A stretch of DNA of 64,000 nucleotides from Panulirus ornatus (lineage: Eukaryota > Arthropoda > Malacostraca > Decapoda > Palinuridae), in NCBI RefSeq assembly GCF_036320965.1, contig NC_092251.1:7592001-7656000 (forward strand). The letters run 5' to 3'. Shown here one piece after another: positions 43,824 to 53,995 of the stretch. How positions within the stretch are numbered: position 1 is the first letter of the stretch; each line of letters begins with the position of its first letter. Made by a program: the position numbers and the translations under genes. A model generated the notes under the pieces. The model was not told the DNA's origin. It saw only the letters and a program-made list of their open reading frames with translations, and searched no databases.

Positions 43824-44216
43824 TCACGGGACGGAGATGAGGCAATCAGTTTGTTGATTCTGCTCGTCTGGTTGTTGGTCGCTGCTGATAAGGCGGACTG
43901 GAGCAGCGCCAGAGCTAGCGAACGCCGGGTCAAAAATCAAATTGTCCAGCGACGCTTGTGTCGGAGGGCGAGGATGTGAGGGGTAGTAGTCGAGCGTCAT
44001 GACGCTTGCTGACGCAGATGTGAAGCTCAGAGTGACTGATGGTGTGAGAGGAGAGGAGGGTTGGGGAGAGGTAGTAAGTCTTGCTTTGACATCAGAGTGG
44101 TGCTTCTCATCCTCCACCTCCTCCTCCTCCTCCGCTGACGTGTGAATGTCTGACTGCCGACGTGCACGGCCCAAAGTAGTTGAGGTGCAGTCAAGTCTCT
44201 TAACAAGGACGGCAAA
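43824..44216 (-). CDS. Possible terminal coding exon, Ser/Pro-rich (130 codons plus stop)
   Basis: On the minus strand a pyrimidine-rich tract (CACCCCCTTGTCCTTGACTGGCAG) ends in CAG at 44219-44217. From 44216 the frame runs 130 codons to TGA at 43826-43824. The peptide begins FAVLVKRLDCTSTTLGRARR and has an acidic EEEEEVEDE segment, then a Ser/Pro/Thr-rich middle (TTSPQPSSPLTPSVTLSF). It then reads VMTLDYYPSHPRPPT and QASLDNLIFDP, ending in a Gln-rich tail before DCLISVP. No ATG starts it; the frame opens about 25 codons further upstream. Phrases such as QASLDNLIFDP look coding, but I recognise no family, and an overlapping antisense frame is partly open. It would end 18 bp before a (TA)n array. 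Confidence 0.35.
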   Translation of the reverse strand, partial: FAVLVKRLDCTSTTLGRARRQSDIHTSAEEEEEVEDEKHHSDVKARLTTSPQPSSPLTPSVTLSFTSASASVMTLDYYPSHPRPPTQASLDNLIFDPAFASSGAAPVRLISSDQQPDEQNQQTDCLISVP

Positions 44217-45688
44217 CTGCCAGTCAAGGACAAGGGGGTGTGCTTGGGTGCGGGGTGTGCGAGGGGGGGGTTGCCGAATCGTAATCAGTCACCGTAATCA
44301 TCTGCAATCGCGTCATGACCTTAATCCAATATCATGCAAAAAAAAAGGTCATCGTTAGCTTCTATAATTACATTAGTTTAAAAATGTATGAATGAAACGT
44401 ACGAGTTTGCAGGGGGCCACAGCTGCTACCCTAATAGGACACCTTGGCTTGTGAGGAGGACTTCGACAGCTCCCATCGGCTGCTGTTGACCGTGGTGGGA
44501 GTAGTGTCCCGCCCCTCAGTGCTGCTCCTCGTACAGAGGATACCTCTCAGTACCTTCACAAATCAGTGCAGGGTTACTGTATCCACGAGCGCCTCCTGGT
44601 TTTCATTGAGGAGGCACACAGTACCTCTTTGTGACGCCTTAATCTTGAATAAATATATCTGACACCATGAGGGGATAAAAATCTTGCGTTCCTTCGTCTG
44701 CGTGAAGAGTAATCAAAGTATTCGGTGACTGGGAAAGTAACGATAATCAAATTACACTGTACTCGTTAACCGTAACATGAGTATTACTCATTCTCGATTA
44801 TGAGGATATGAAATCATGAGCACCTAAGCTTCGTCTCCCCTTCCTCTCCTCCTCACCATCACACACACATACTGCGTAGGATCTGCATACTAGCTCAAGG
44901 TCTGCCACCTAGAGGAGAGGAGGAGCAAGATACACATATCCCACAGCTTCACAAGACGTGCGTACGAACATGTATGTCTACCCCGCTCAGCCTTCACAGG
45001 AGGAGAAGGTGGAGGAGGAGCAGCAGCAGCAGGCAGAAAATACAATCCAGCTTAGCCAGGTCCTGAGTGTGATTCCGTGCTCACCTACTGCCTTCTACTA
45101 GGGCAAACGCTGGCGATATGAATACAACATCAAAGATACGGTACAGGGGGACCTGTAGCTGAGATGGAAGTTGGCATTAAGGGGAGAGACTCCCTAGCAA
45201 TCTAGATGCCTCAGGTTGTATCACGCTTTAGTTAAAAAGGAAAAAAAGGGGTAAAAGTTTAAGGGCAAAAAGTTTTTATACTTTTGACCAGGAGTTTGCC
45301 AATAAAAAAAAAAGATTCTAATCTTCTTAACTCATGAAACAGACGCAAAACACCTTAAGGAAACTGACTGACGCGTCTGAAATAGAATGTTCAAGGTTCC
45401 ACAGCACAATGGTGGACACCGCCAGGGGGTTATGAAGCTATTCGTCACTTTTGTTATGGCCTCATGAATGGCGAGGTCAAAGTCTCAAGTGTCTGTAAAC
45501 CTAACGAGCCGTTAACGAGCTTGTTAGGTAACATGTGACCAGCATGCTCACGTGACTTATGCCATCAACAACGTCTGTCTCTGTGTCACAATAAAGGCTG
45601 GTTTACGAGGTCCTTCAACCCCTCCAAGAAGTACTGGTATGGTGCATCTTAGGACAGCTCTATCACCCATGGCACAGGTGTTTGTCTG
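44217..45688. other. Unique DNA; possible decayed SINE head
   Basis: Near 45150, CCTGTAGCTGAGATGG fits a Pol III A box (TAGCTGAGATGG) and GGTTGTATCAC near 45212 is a poor B box, so a decayed tRNA-derived SINE is possible. A GGAGGAGCAGCAGCAG run lies at 45013-45034. Nothing else supported. Confidence 0.35.
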
Positions 45689-45689
45689 C

Positions 45690-45760
<71 letters not shown>
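45689..45760. repeat. (TC)n with (TATC)n
   Basis: About 28 TC units followed by four TATC units. Confidence 0.95.
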
Positions 45761-45894
45761 CTCCACACCTCACCGTATCCTACACATCCCGCCTCGAGCA
45801 TCCAGGAACAGCAACAGCACCACCTCTGTACACCTGCCGCCCCCTCTCCCTCCCTTACCGCTAACAAGACTTGGGCGCTGCTGCAGCAGTGATG

Positions 45895-45896
<2 letters not shown>

Positions 45897-45986
<90 letters not shown>
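45897..45986. repeat. (GA)n microsatellite
   Basis: About 44 uninterrupted GA units. Confidence 0.96.
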
Positions 45987-45989
<3 letters not shown>

Positions 45990-46950
45990 ACCAGCCATTA
46001 CGTGCTAAACCGCCGTCCACATCTCTCTGCACAAGGTGTACGACGCTCTCGGGACGGTATAGAAACAAGACAGACAGACACGCTCGCACCGACTGATCGG
46101 TCGCATTTCTACCCCTGGTTGCTTGGTCCTCACACCTCTAGCGTGCCTAGTGCAGTCCTGATGGTGTACTTGACTGAACGCACCAACAGGTCTCTAGTTT
46201 CTTAAAAATACGTTGGTCTGCTTATAGTAGCGATCAAGGGTCCCACTTGCGAGTCTTGGAATAATTACCTTCATTCCCGTATCATTCGGTACGATCCTTT
46301 CTTTCTGCCATTCCAATACAATATCCGTTCATGGCAAGCGACCTAACCTCTTTCCAATTCTCTTCGTAACTTTTATAGTGGAGAACAAGCGAAGTGCAGC
46401 GTGTGTGGTTCGAAGTCAAGGCCCTCAAACTACTTGACGACCGTCCTTAAAGAACGAGTGCGTTCATTACTTCCTCAAGTTATGCTGTGAACGTCGGCAA
46501 CTGGTCGGTGGAAGACGGGGCTACGTAGAGCAAACGCCCCGCAGCATTTGCCCTCCTTAAGTGGATATCACAGCCTGTCAGACAGGGGGTGGAGGGAGAT
46601 GGGTTGGGGAGGAGAGGAATCCCATTCCTTCACCCCCCCAACAGAATAAAAACTAATCAAGAGTTTCTGGGAAGTCGTGGAGGGTACATGAGGGCGCGCA
46701 CGGTGGCTGACCACAGTTGCCCCCCTGGCTAGGGAGGTAACATACTCGCAGGATCTATCACAACATTACTCCTGGAGGGGAACGGACGCGGCCCATCCCA
46801 CCCCCAAGACCAGCCTGACGCAGTTGATGACCTCCCTGCTGGAGAAGGGAGAGGCGAGGACCATCACCTAGAGTTGGCAGGGTGGTTCCTAAGGCCAAGC
46901 ACCAGCACTTACCGGATCCTCCTCTTCAGGGATGAGCTGAGGTGTTAGTC
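45987..46950. other. Unique DNA; nothing supported
   Basis: No exon recognised. The minus strand here lies downstream of the endonuclease-like fragment, but I see no RT motifs. Confidence 0.45.
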
Positions 46951-46954
46951 TGTG

Positions 46955-47158
46955 CTACACCTCCGCCAAGCAGCGGTCAGATACCCCACCAGCTGCCCCC
47001 CCTCTCAGCACATTCACATCCAAGAGCCTCTCCTTTACACGCTTGTCAACTATACAATATACTCGAAGGTGAGGCTTCACACCTACATGCTCTGGGTCGT
47101 CCTCATTGAAGTGGTCAATGTGGTAGGCCGACTCAATCCTAGCAAGTCGTTTCAATAG
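46955..47158 (-). mobile_element. LINE endonuclease-domain fragment (decayed)
   Basis: The minus frame ends in VYCIVDKRVKERLLDVNVLR followed by GGVSDRCLAEV. This resembles the last strands of the apurinic-type endonuclease domain of non-LTR elements (Val-Asp-x-Arg-Val ... Leu-Asp-Val-x-Val-x-Arg-Gly ... Ser-Asp-His). The catalytic His of the Ser-Asp-His motif is Arg here and a stop follows, so the copy is dead. No upstream endonuclease motifs or downstream RT were recognised. Confidence 0.45.
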
Positions 47159-47229
47159 AAAACCGACTAAAAGGTGTTTTCAGTGTTACCAGCCTGACCT
47201 GCCACAACCTCTATGACCGTCGTCTAACT

Positions 47230-47231
<2 letters not shown>

Positions 47232-47302
<71 letters not shown>

Positions 47303-47318
47303 ACACACACACACACGG
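47232..47318. repeat. (AG)n(CA)n compound microsatellite
   Basis: About 34 AG units followed by eight CA units. Confidence 0.95.
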
Positions 47319-47594
47319 CAAATTAAGCACCATCATCCAACAATTAGAAAAAAATGTTAACCGCCCCCACTTCCAAAGGCCAGAGCCCCTGTGTGTACTG
47401 GGCGTATCTCGTCTCCCCTAACCCCCCGAAGCCCCTCTTACCACCCACACCCTCTCCTCCCCAGCAGGTCCTTGACCCCGAAGCGGCCTCCCTTCCTGCC
47501 TCGTAGAGTCACTAACCTCTGGATGAACCTTTGATCGCGGTCTACAGTTATTTCTAATTTCGGAGAGTTCCACTTTTAATTAAACGCTCACGGA
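47319..47594. other. No feature seen
   Basis: C-rich unique DNA. Confidence 0.5.
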
Positions 47595-47735
47595 AGGGGA
47601 AAAAGTAACCGGTTTTATAACCAGTTTTCCCCCCCTAGTCAGGATTTTCGACGAAATACCTGTTGATGAAAGGGGCGGAAGTAACCGGTTTTAAAGTCTC
47701 AGAGTTTTCAACAAAATCTACACAGATGAAAGGGA
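47595..47735. promoter_or_regulatory. Duplicated 77-bp block with two Grainyhead-type AACCGGTT sites
   Basis: GTAACCGGTTTTA occurs at 47605-47617 and 47681-47693. Between and after them GATTTTCGACGAAATAC and GAGTTTTCAACAAAATCTAC, then GATGAAAGG, show that a block of about 77 bp was duplicated. AACCGGTT is the palindromic consensus of Grainyhead/CP2 factors; AACCAGTT at 47619-47626 is a third, weaker site. Enhancer function is inference. Confidence 0.4.
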
Positions 47736-48058
47736 CTTTGCTACTAGTAAATTACATGGACGAGACGCGACGAGACTGTGTTGCTATTTTCTATTCCCAC
47801 CCCCGACTTTTTTTTTTAAAGGGGACACTAAACAAGGAACAGTTTTCATGCGTCGTGTCTTCCATACCACATTAATGTCATTGGGTTTTCCAGGACGCTC
47901 TACCATAAGTGATTTCTCAGGAATACGTCTACCTTCAGTAACACTATGACTTGACCACCACCTGCTCTTGGTCCTCTCCCGTCAACGTGTCATGAACTTT
48001 GATGGTACTTTTGACCCCGAACTTCTTGGGTCGGGTCAAACGGTGGCACCCTCATACC
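47736..48058. other. No feature seen
   Basis: Unique DNA with a T run at 47810. Confidence 0.5.
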
Positions 48059-48059
48059 C

Positions 48060-48298
48060 AAGCGTCGTACCGCCGGGGTCAAACCATCGCGCTCAAGGAT
48101 CGTAGCGTCGTGCTCCAGGGTCGTACCGTCGCGTTCAAGGGTCGTAACGTCGTGCTCCACGGTCGTACCGTCGCGCTCAAGGGTCGTTACGTCGTGCTCC
48201 AGGGTCGTACCGTCGAGCTCAAGGATCGTAAAGTCGTGCTCCAGGGTCGTACCGTCGCGTATAAAGGTCGCACCGTCGTGCTCCAGCGTCGTCATATG
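48060..48298. repeat. 42-bp minisatellite made of two 21-bp halves
   Basis: Alternating halves GGTCGTACCGTCGCG(C/T)TCAA and GGTCGTAACGTCGTGCTCCA give a 42-bp period over about 11 halves. The array is CpG-rich. Both strands translate as repeats such as TTLEHDG and ALKGRYVVLQG; neither is supported as a protein. Confidence 0.94.
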
Positions 48299-51010
48299 GA
48301 GGGAATACGTGTGTTCAGTGCTGGATGTGAAATACGTTCAGTCTTCACTATATTACAGTTTATAAAGAACCACGAGTATTTACGACTGACGGATGATACT
48401 TTGGATGAAATGTTGCGACACACTGATGGATCTAAAGTCCCCCAAAATCCATCCATATATTGTGATTAAAACGATATATCTGGATACAAGCGGACGTCTA
48501 CATGATCTGGAACATAATGGTCTACAGCAGAGTTCGTGTGGCGGATGTAATCCAGGGGAGTCTGTCTCTCTCCTCATTCCCATACAACGTACCTGCTCGC
48601 AACTGTGGTTCTCAAGAGGCAACTCCGAATGTCTTATCTACATTTCAACTATCATCCGCTTCCTTTATTGGCGTTGCGGTCTGTTATCTGTCTATCTACT
48701 TGCTAAATAGATATCCTCTCGTCAAAAAATAAAAAAAACTATTTCCTCATCTGCATACTCGTCCCAAACCGTCTCATACTTCACTCTAGGTCATTCCTCC
48801 ATACACCTCACTCCCTCATATTTCAGTGTATACCTCAGTCGTGCTTGTGGGTACACCTATGACTTAATGGAGGGATGCAGGTCTGGGGTCAGCATCCACC
48901 GGGCACTTAATACGGTACAGGTGGAGTCCGACGGCTCTGAACATACCTGAGACTCGTTATTCGCATACCATCGGCAGGACATCACATCATGTATCTACTT
49001 GGCGATGACGCTCCTCCTCTCGTCATGCGCTTCGTAACCTCACCAGTCACTAGCCATGGGGTAGACACCACCTCCTCACACTATCCAACCTTGAGGCTCA
49101 CTGTCTCCATCGGATCTAACGGAAACATTTGCAATTTTCTGAAACTCTTGTTTTCTTTCGACTTTACACTGCATTCCCCTTCATAACCACTGCCTTCTTC
49201 CTTCCTCCTCCTCCTCCTACGCTTCCTCTCCCACCTTCCTTCTAGTATCCCCCCACTACCCTCTGGTCACAACCAGGTAAACCACGACTCAACCCATCAA
49301 ACGTTGTTCCCTCATCTTATAACACCACCACTCGCGTCTCGCCTGACTCCTGGATCCGCCACGCGCTCATGCAACACCTCACCCACACTTCGAGGAAATG
49401 CAAGCATCAATCTCGCCCTCTCGAGCTCAGGGACCTACTACAGAGGTGATCCTCTCACTCTGACGATCAACAAATAGTTGAAAAAATAAAACCCATCATG
49501 CACCAGAGGGTACATAAACTGTGTTCAACACACCTCATTTCAATCAATAGATTTCTACACTTCGCTAGTTACTCATATTCTATCTATGCCACTTTCTATG
49601 ACACGAAATTAACTTTACAATGGTTTCTGTGCTCTTGAAAGTCTGTTAGTAATATAACGGGTGATGGGCGCGTCCCTGAGTCTGTCTAAGTTGGCTGCTG
49701 ACCATCCCATCCTACGCTGTCTTAACGCGTACCAGTAATCGACTTTATCAAACGCCCATACGCTCATACTTACATCCGTTCGTCAGAACAATACGCACAT
49801 ACGGACACCCATGCTAGAGTATGGACGCCCGTTCGTTGATAGAGATTTGATTGATTTGTGCAGGTGTTCCTGGCAAATTCATTGTGCACCTCATGCTCAT
49901 CCTGCAAGAGCATTGCAGGGAGCCGCAAAGACGACTGTAACTAACCCAAAAACGCACGTCTCCCTACCAGCCCCATGCCATAATTCCCTTTAAACTACAA
50001 CACGCCAAAGCCAGCAAAAGACACAAAGTATTTAAAGCATAAAACTTATTCAATTTATCTGTTTTCCTTCTCGTCCATTTCATCCAATACCTTCTACACT
50101 GTGTCGTGTTATTCTCATGAAAACCAAAATTCAGAGTCCTAAGATGCCCTTCTTCTCATCCCTCCCGTCTCAAAGCACCCCGACATTGCTTCCCTAAGTC
50201 ACTAGTCTACCATGCTTCTCTCCCCCTCTCTTTTCCTCCCTCTCCCTATCACTCTTTAAGAAGACTCTTCTCCTCCCCTCCCACAAGCGGCACCTGGTAC
50301 CAAGGTCAGGTGAGTGAGGGTGAGGCTGTGCTGGAGGGGAGATGTGACCTCCCTGCTAACGCCATATACACTGAGGGATAATCAAGGTCCCCTGTCCTTT
50401 ATGGTGTGGCCTTTTGGGTGGCAGGGGTGAGGGGCGGGGAGAGAGAGAGAGAGAGGTGACTGGGTGCGTGTTTATTACTGGTCAAACATCAGTCTCCCGC
50501 ATACAGTTGCTGATGGACTGAGTGGCCTGCTGTAAGTGGGTAGATGGCAAGTGACTGACAGCTCTGTACGCGACTGTTTGATACAAGTGACAGCCAACTG
50601 TATCTTACAGGGTGGTATAAGTGACTGGTTGCTGTAACGAATGACCTGGTGTCAATTACCCGCTGCTGTATTTGACTGGTCGGTACAGGTCACTGGTTGC
50701 TGCTGTACCTGACCGTGAGTAAAAGTGACTGGTCACTGTACTCGACTGGCAGACTGCCTGGCTTAATGCATACCAAATACCTAGTCACTCACTCTTTCTA
50801 CCACTCACCTTCTCTGTCTCACTGTCTTAACCAAACACAGCCTCCTCACTCAACCACAACGCCGCACAGCCAATCCTTCCCCTAGTCACTCACCTGATTA
50901 AACACTCCATCAACTGATCAATCCCTTCAGTAAACCCATTCCCTCAACCACCCACACTCAACCAAACCACTCCAACCAACCCACTCCCTCAATCACCATA
51001 TATCGCTGAC
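48299..51010. other. 2.7 kb with no supported gene; one degenerate repeat
   Basis: 48,300-50,400 is unique and mostly AT- or TC-rich. From about 50,500 to 50,760 GTGACTGGT and TGCTGTA words recur every 30-35 bp as a decayed tandem repeat. 50,880-51,000 is rich in CAACCA/CTCAACC. Confidence 0.45.
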
Positions 51011-51012
51011 AA

Positions 51013-51045
51013 CCATAAGTTAGACCAGTATGGTCTAACTTATGG
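51013..51045. repeat. Perfect 14-bp inverted repeat
   Basis: CCATAAGTTAGACC (51013-51026) and GGTCTAACTTATGG (51032-51045) are exact reverse complements with a 5-nt spacer. A further GGTCTAACG follows directly. Confidence 0.9.
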
Positions 51046-51218
51046 TCTAACGCTGGTCCGAGCATTATCTCTCCCTCCTGTATTATAACCAACACCTGAA
51101 AACCCTCCTCGTCGCGCGCTTGTTATTCTAACCATCAACGGACACAACACGTACGACAGCAATGGTCGATAATGTTAGTTCTGAAGTGGCACAGATGCTT
51201 TAAGAGCTGAATAATTCA

Positions 51219-51221
51219 TTC

Positions 51222-51313
<92 letters not shown>
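51219..51313. repeat. (GA)n microsatellite
   Basis: About 46 GA units, the longest GA array in the window. Confidence 0.96.
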
Positions 51314-51315
<2 letters not shown>

Positions 51316-51584
51316 TGTGGAGGATGATATGGACGCTCCCACCAAGTAGCGCATATCATGTTCGTACGTTGCCGGATCTCTTGGCCACCAACGGCTATGG
51401 GTGTTATGCCCTTGGCTGATGCCTTACGTCATACGTATAAAAACTGGTTTCCTTCGTGCCTCTGGTAACCCGGATTGGTGCAAGGTCACGTGAGGGGGGG
51501 GGGGGGGGGTTATAAGAAGGCGGGCAAGGAAAATGAAGCAATACTAAAGTTGAGAGGTAGATGTAAATCACCTGTAAATAAGAG

Positions 51585-51585
<1 letters not shown>
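51314..51585. other. No feature seen
   Basis: Unique DNA with a run of 15 G at 51495-51509. Confidence 0.5.
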
Positions 51586-51586
<1 letters not shown>

Positions 51587-51652
<66 letters not shown>

Positions 51653-51655
51653 ATA
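51587..51655. repeat. (CA)n(TA)n microsatellite
   Basis: About 27 CA units ending in a short TA run. Confidence 0.95.
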
Positions 51656-51704
51656 TAATGACATACAAAATATTCCAGGTATTAGTTTGAGTTCCAGGAC
51701 TTAC

Positions 51705-51737
<33 letters not shown>
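51705..51737. repeat. (GT)n microsatellite
   Basis: About 15 GT units. Confidence 0.93.
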
Positions 51738-51924
51738 CCAGGTCACCAAACACCAGCTTAACGCTAAGTTATACGAGATGTTTCGTGGAAATGTCGGTGT
51801 TGGTGGGTGTAGGAAAACGGCATACGCGATATAGGAAACAAATTTCGCGAACACTTCGCAACAAAGCGCCACACACACATTCACTCCATTACATACATAT
51901 GTACATATGCACTAGGCATACACT

Positions 51925-51928
<4 letters not shown>

Positions 51929-51993
<65 letters not shown>
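51929..51993. repeat. (AT)n at the 3' end of a LINE
   Basis: About 31 AT units immediately before the poly-T of the family A copy. Confidence 0.95.
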
Positions 51994-51997
<4 letters not shown>

Positions 51998-52600
51998 GTT
52001 TTTTTTTTTTTTTTTTTTTATACTTTGTCGCTGTCTCCCGCGTTTGCGAGGTAGCGCAAGGAAACAGACGAAAGAAATGGCCCAACCCCCCCCCCCATAC
52101 ACATGTACATACACACGTCCACACACGCAAATATACATACCTACACAGCTTTCCATGGTTTACCCCGGGCGCTTCACATGCCTTGATTCAATCCACTGAC
52201 AGCACGTCAACCCCTGTATACCACATCACTCCAATTCGCTCTATTTCTTGCCCTCCTTTCACCCTCCTGCATGTTCAGGCCCCGATCACACAAAATCCTT
52301 TTCACTCCATCTTTCCACCTCCAATTTGGTCTCCCTCTTCTCCTCGTTCCCTCCACCTCCGACACATATATCCTCTTGGTCAATCTTTCCTCACTCATTC
52401 TCTCCATGTGCCCAAACCATTTCAAAACACCGTCTTCTGCTCTCTCAACCACGCTCTTTTTATTTCCACACATCTCTCTTACCCTTTCGTTACTTACTCG
52501 ATCAAACCACCTCACACCACACATTGTCCTCAAACATCTCATTTCCAGCACATCCATCCTCCTGCGCACAACTCTATCCATAGCCCACGCCTCGCAACCA

Positions 52601-52606
<6 letters not shown>
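51994..52606 (-). mobile_element. Best-preserved family A LINE copy (5'-truncated, frame intact)
   Basis: On the minus strand an intact frame of about 133 codons reads FGCEAWAMDRVVRRRMDVLE, then RCLRTMCGVRWFDRVSNERV, VVERAEDGVLKWFGHMERM, GTRRRGRPNWRWKDGVKRIL and ends NWSDVVYRG, stop at 52209-52207. The (L)xGCEAWA, GHMERM and GRPNWRW motifs mark the segment after the reverse transcriptase of a non-LTR element. About 190 bp of 3' sequence and a poly-A (plus T run about 52000-52019) follow. Both ends meet (TA)n arrays (51929-51993 and 52607-52664). That fits insertion into a TA microsatellite with TA duplicated as target site, or later TA growth at the tail. Confidence 0.9.

Positions 52607-52666
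<60 letters not shown>
52607..52666. repeat. (AT)n at the truncated 5' side of a LINE
   Basis: About 29 AT units directly at the point where the LINE coding sequence breaks off. Confidence 0.95.
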
Positions 52667-52667
<1 letters not shown>

Positions 52668-53015
52668 GTATATTTTGAGCTCGGGCTTCGGCCAATTGCG
52701 TACAACTTGTGCGCAGTGCTCCATTACGTGAAGAGTTCCACAGTATCTAATCCCATTGTCACACGGTAATTAGTGGAGGTTCCGTTTAACCCAACGCTAA
52801 AAATTCCCGGATGTCCCCCAGTTATTCACAACTTTGCACCTCTCCAGCAGGTTTATTTTCGCGACCGGGTAACAGTTTTAATTATCCTGGATCGTATTAT
52901 CTTTACTTAATGTTCTGGTTGGGAGAGTGCGAACGTTGTATTTAGTTCACGCCTTAGGTTATCTTTATCGTTAAGAGATTATCTATGGAGTGAGAAGGTC
53001 CTCAGCAGGATATTT
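52667..53015. other. No feature seen
   Basis: Unique AT-rich DNA. Confidence 0.5.
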
Positions 53016-53082
53016 CCTCTAGGGCTCAGTCGTCTGTTCTTAACGCTACCTTGCTAACGCGGGAAATGACGAATATGTATGA

Positions 53083-53122
<40 letters not shown>
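53016..53122 (-). mobile_element. Family B repeat end followed by (CA)n
   Basis: GGGCTCAGTCGTCTGTTCTT, AACGCTACCTTGCTAACGCG and GGAAATGACGAATA match the arm ends of foldback 2, then pass into about 19 CA units. Here a CA array takes the place held by TA in other copies. Confidence 0.75.
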
Positions 53123-53125
<3 letters not shown>

Positions 53126-53264
53126 CACTCTTTACGAGCCTTAGACACAGCCAGGATAAGACGGGCAACGCACAGAGCAACAAGAGAAAATCCCTTTGAG
53201 TTATGAAGGTGCTCTGCCACGCGAGATCAGGTATGGCAGCCAACGATACACCGTCGCAAAGCGT

Positions 53265-53450
53265 TCCACTCCTCCTCCTCCTCCTCCTCAGCCTATGAGA
53301 CCGTGTGTGGCACACTCCTCAGCCTATGAGACCGTGTGTGGCACACTCCTCAGCCTATGAGACCGTGTGTGGCACACTCCTCCTCCGCCTCTTCCTCAGC
53401 CTATGAGTGTGTGGCACACTCCTCCTCCCTCCTCAGTCTATGAGACCTAA
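53265..53450. repeat. 31-bp minisatellite (CTCAGCCTATGAGACCGTGT)
   Basis: Three exact copies around 53285-53380, then two partial copies broken by CTCCTCC insertions. CACACTCC starts each unit. Confidence 0.9.
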
Positions 53451-53495
53451 GGATCTTACCATGTGTGGCAGGTTTTCCCGGGTCTCTTTAGCCAC

Positions 53496-53616
<121 letters not shown>

Positions 53617-53932
53617 CGCCCTTTACATCCCCCTACTTCTAGCGAAGCCGGAAACACCTTACGAGAGCAACGAAGACTCGAGATGCGGAAATGACGAAGG
53701 ACCTTTCAAAGCACAGGATTTTTATCTTCGTGTAAACAACAGGTTCCTTTTACGACCTGCCGGTGGTAGCGAGTGGGGGATCAGTGCCTGGTAGGTAGTG
53801 CGCCCAGGGCTCGAAACCCTCAAATGCCAATGGTGAGCAGTCGGGAGGGATCTGTGTGGGTGGGGATGGGGATAAGAACTGTGGAGGCTGGTTGGTTACT
53901 GTGGTTCTAGGGTCATCGATTGCCATCAGGTG
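53617..53932. other. No feature seen
   Basis: Unique DNA. Confidence 0.5.
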
Positions 53933-53995
53933 TTTCAAGGTAATTCTCAAGGTGTTTCAAGGTAATTCTCAAGGTGTTTCAAGGTAATTCTCAGA
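53933..53995. repeat. 22-bp tandem repeat (AAGGTGTTTCAAGGTAATTC)
   Basis: Nearly three exact copies of a 22-bp unit. Confidence 0.9.

Noticed and set aside
48060..48298. Thr-Leu-Glu-His-Asp repeat peptide on the minus strand
   Set aside because: This is a by-product of a 21/42-bp DNA repeat; the plus strand encodes an equally regular peptide.
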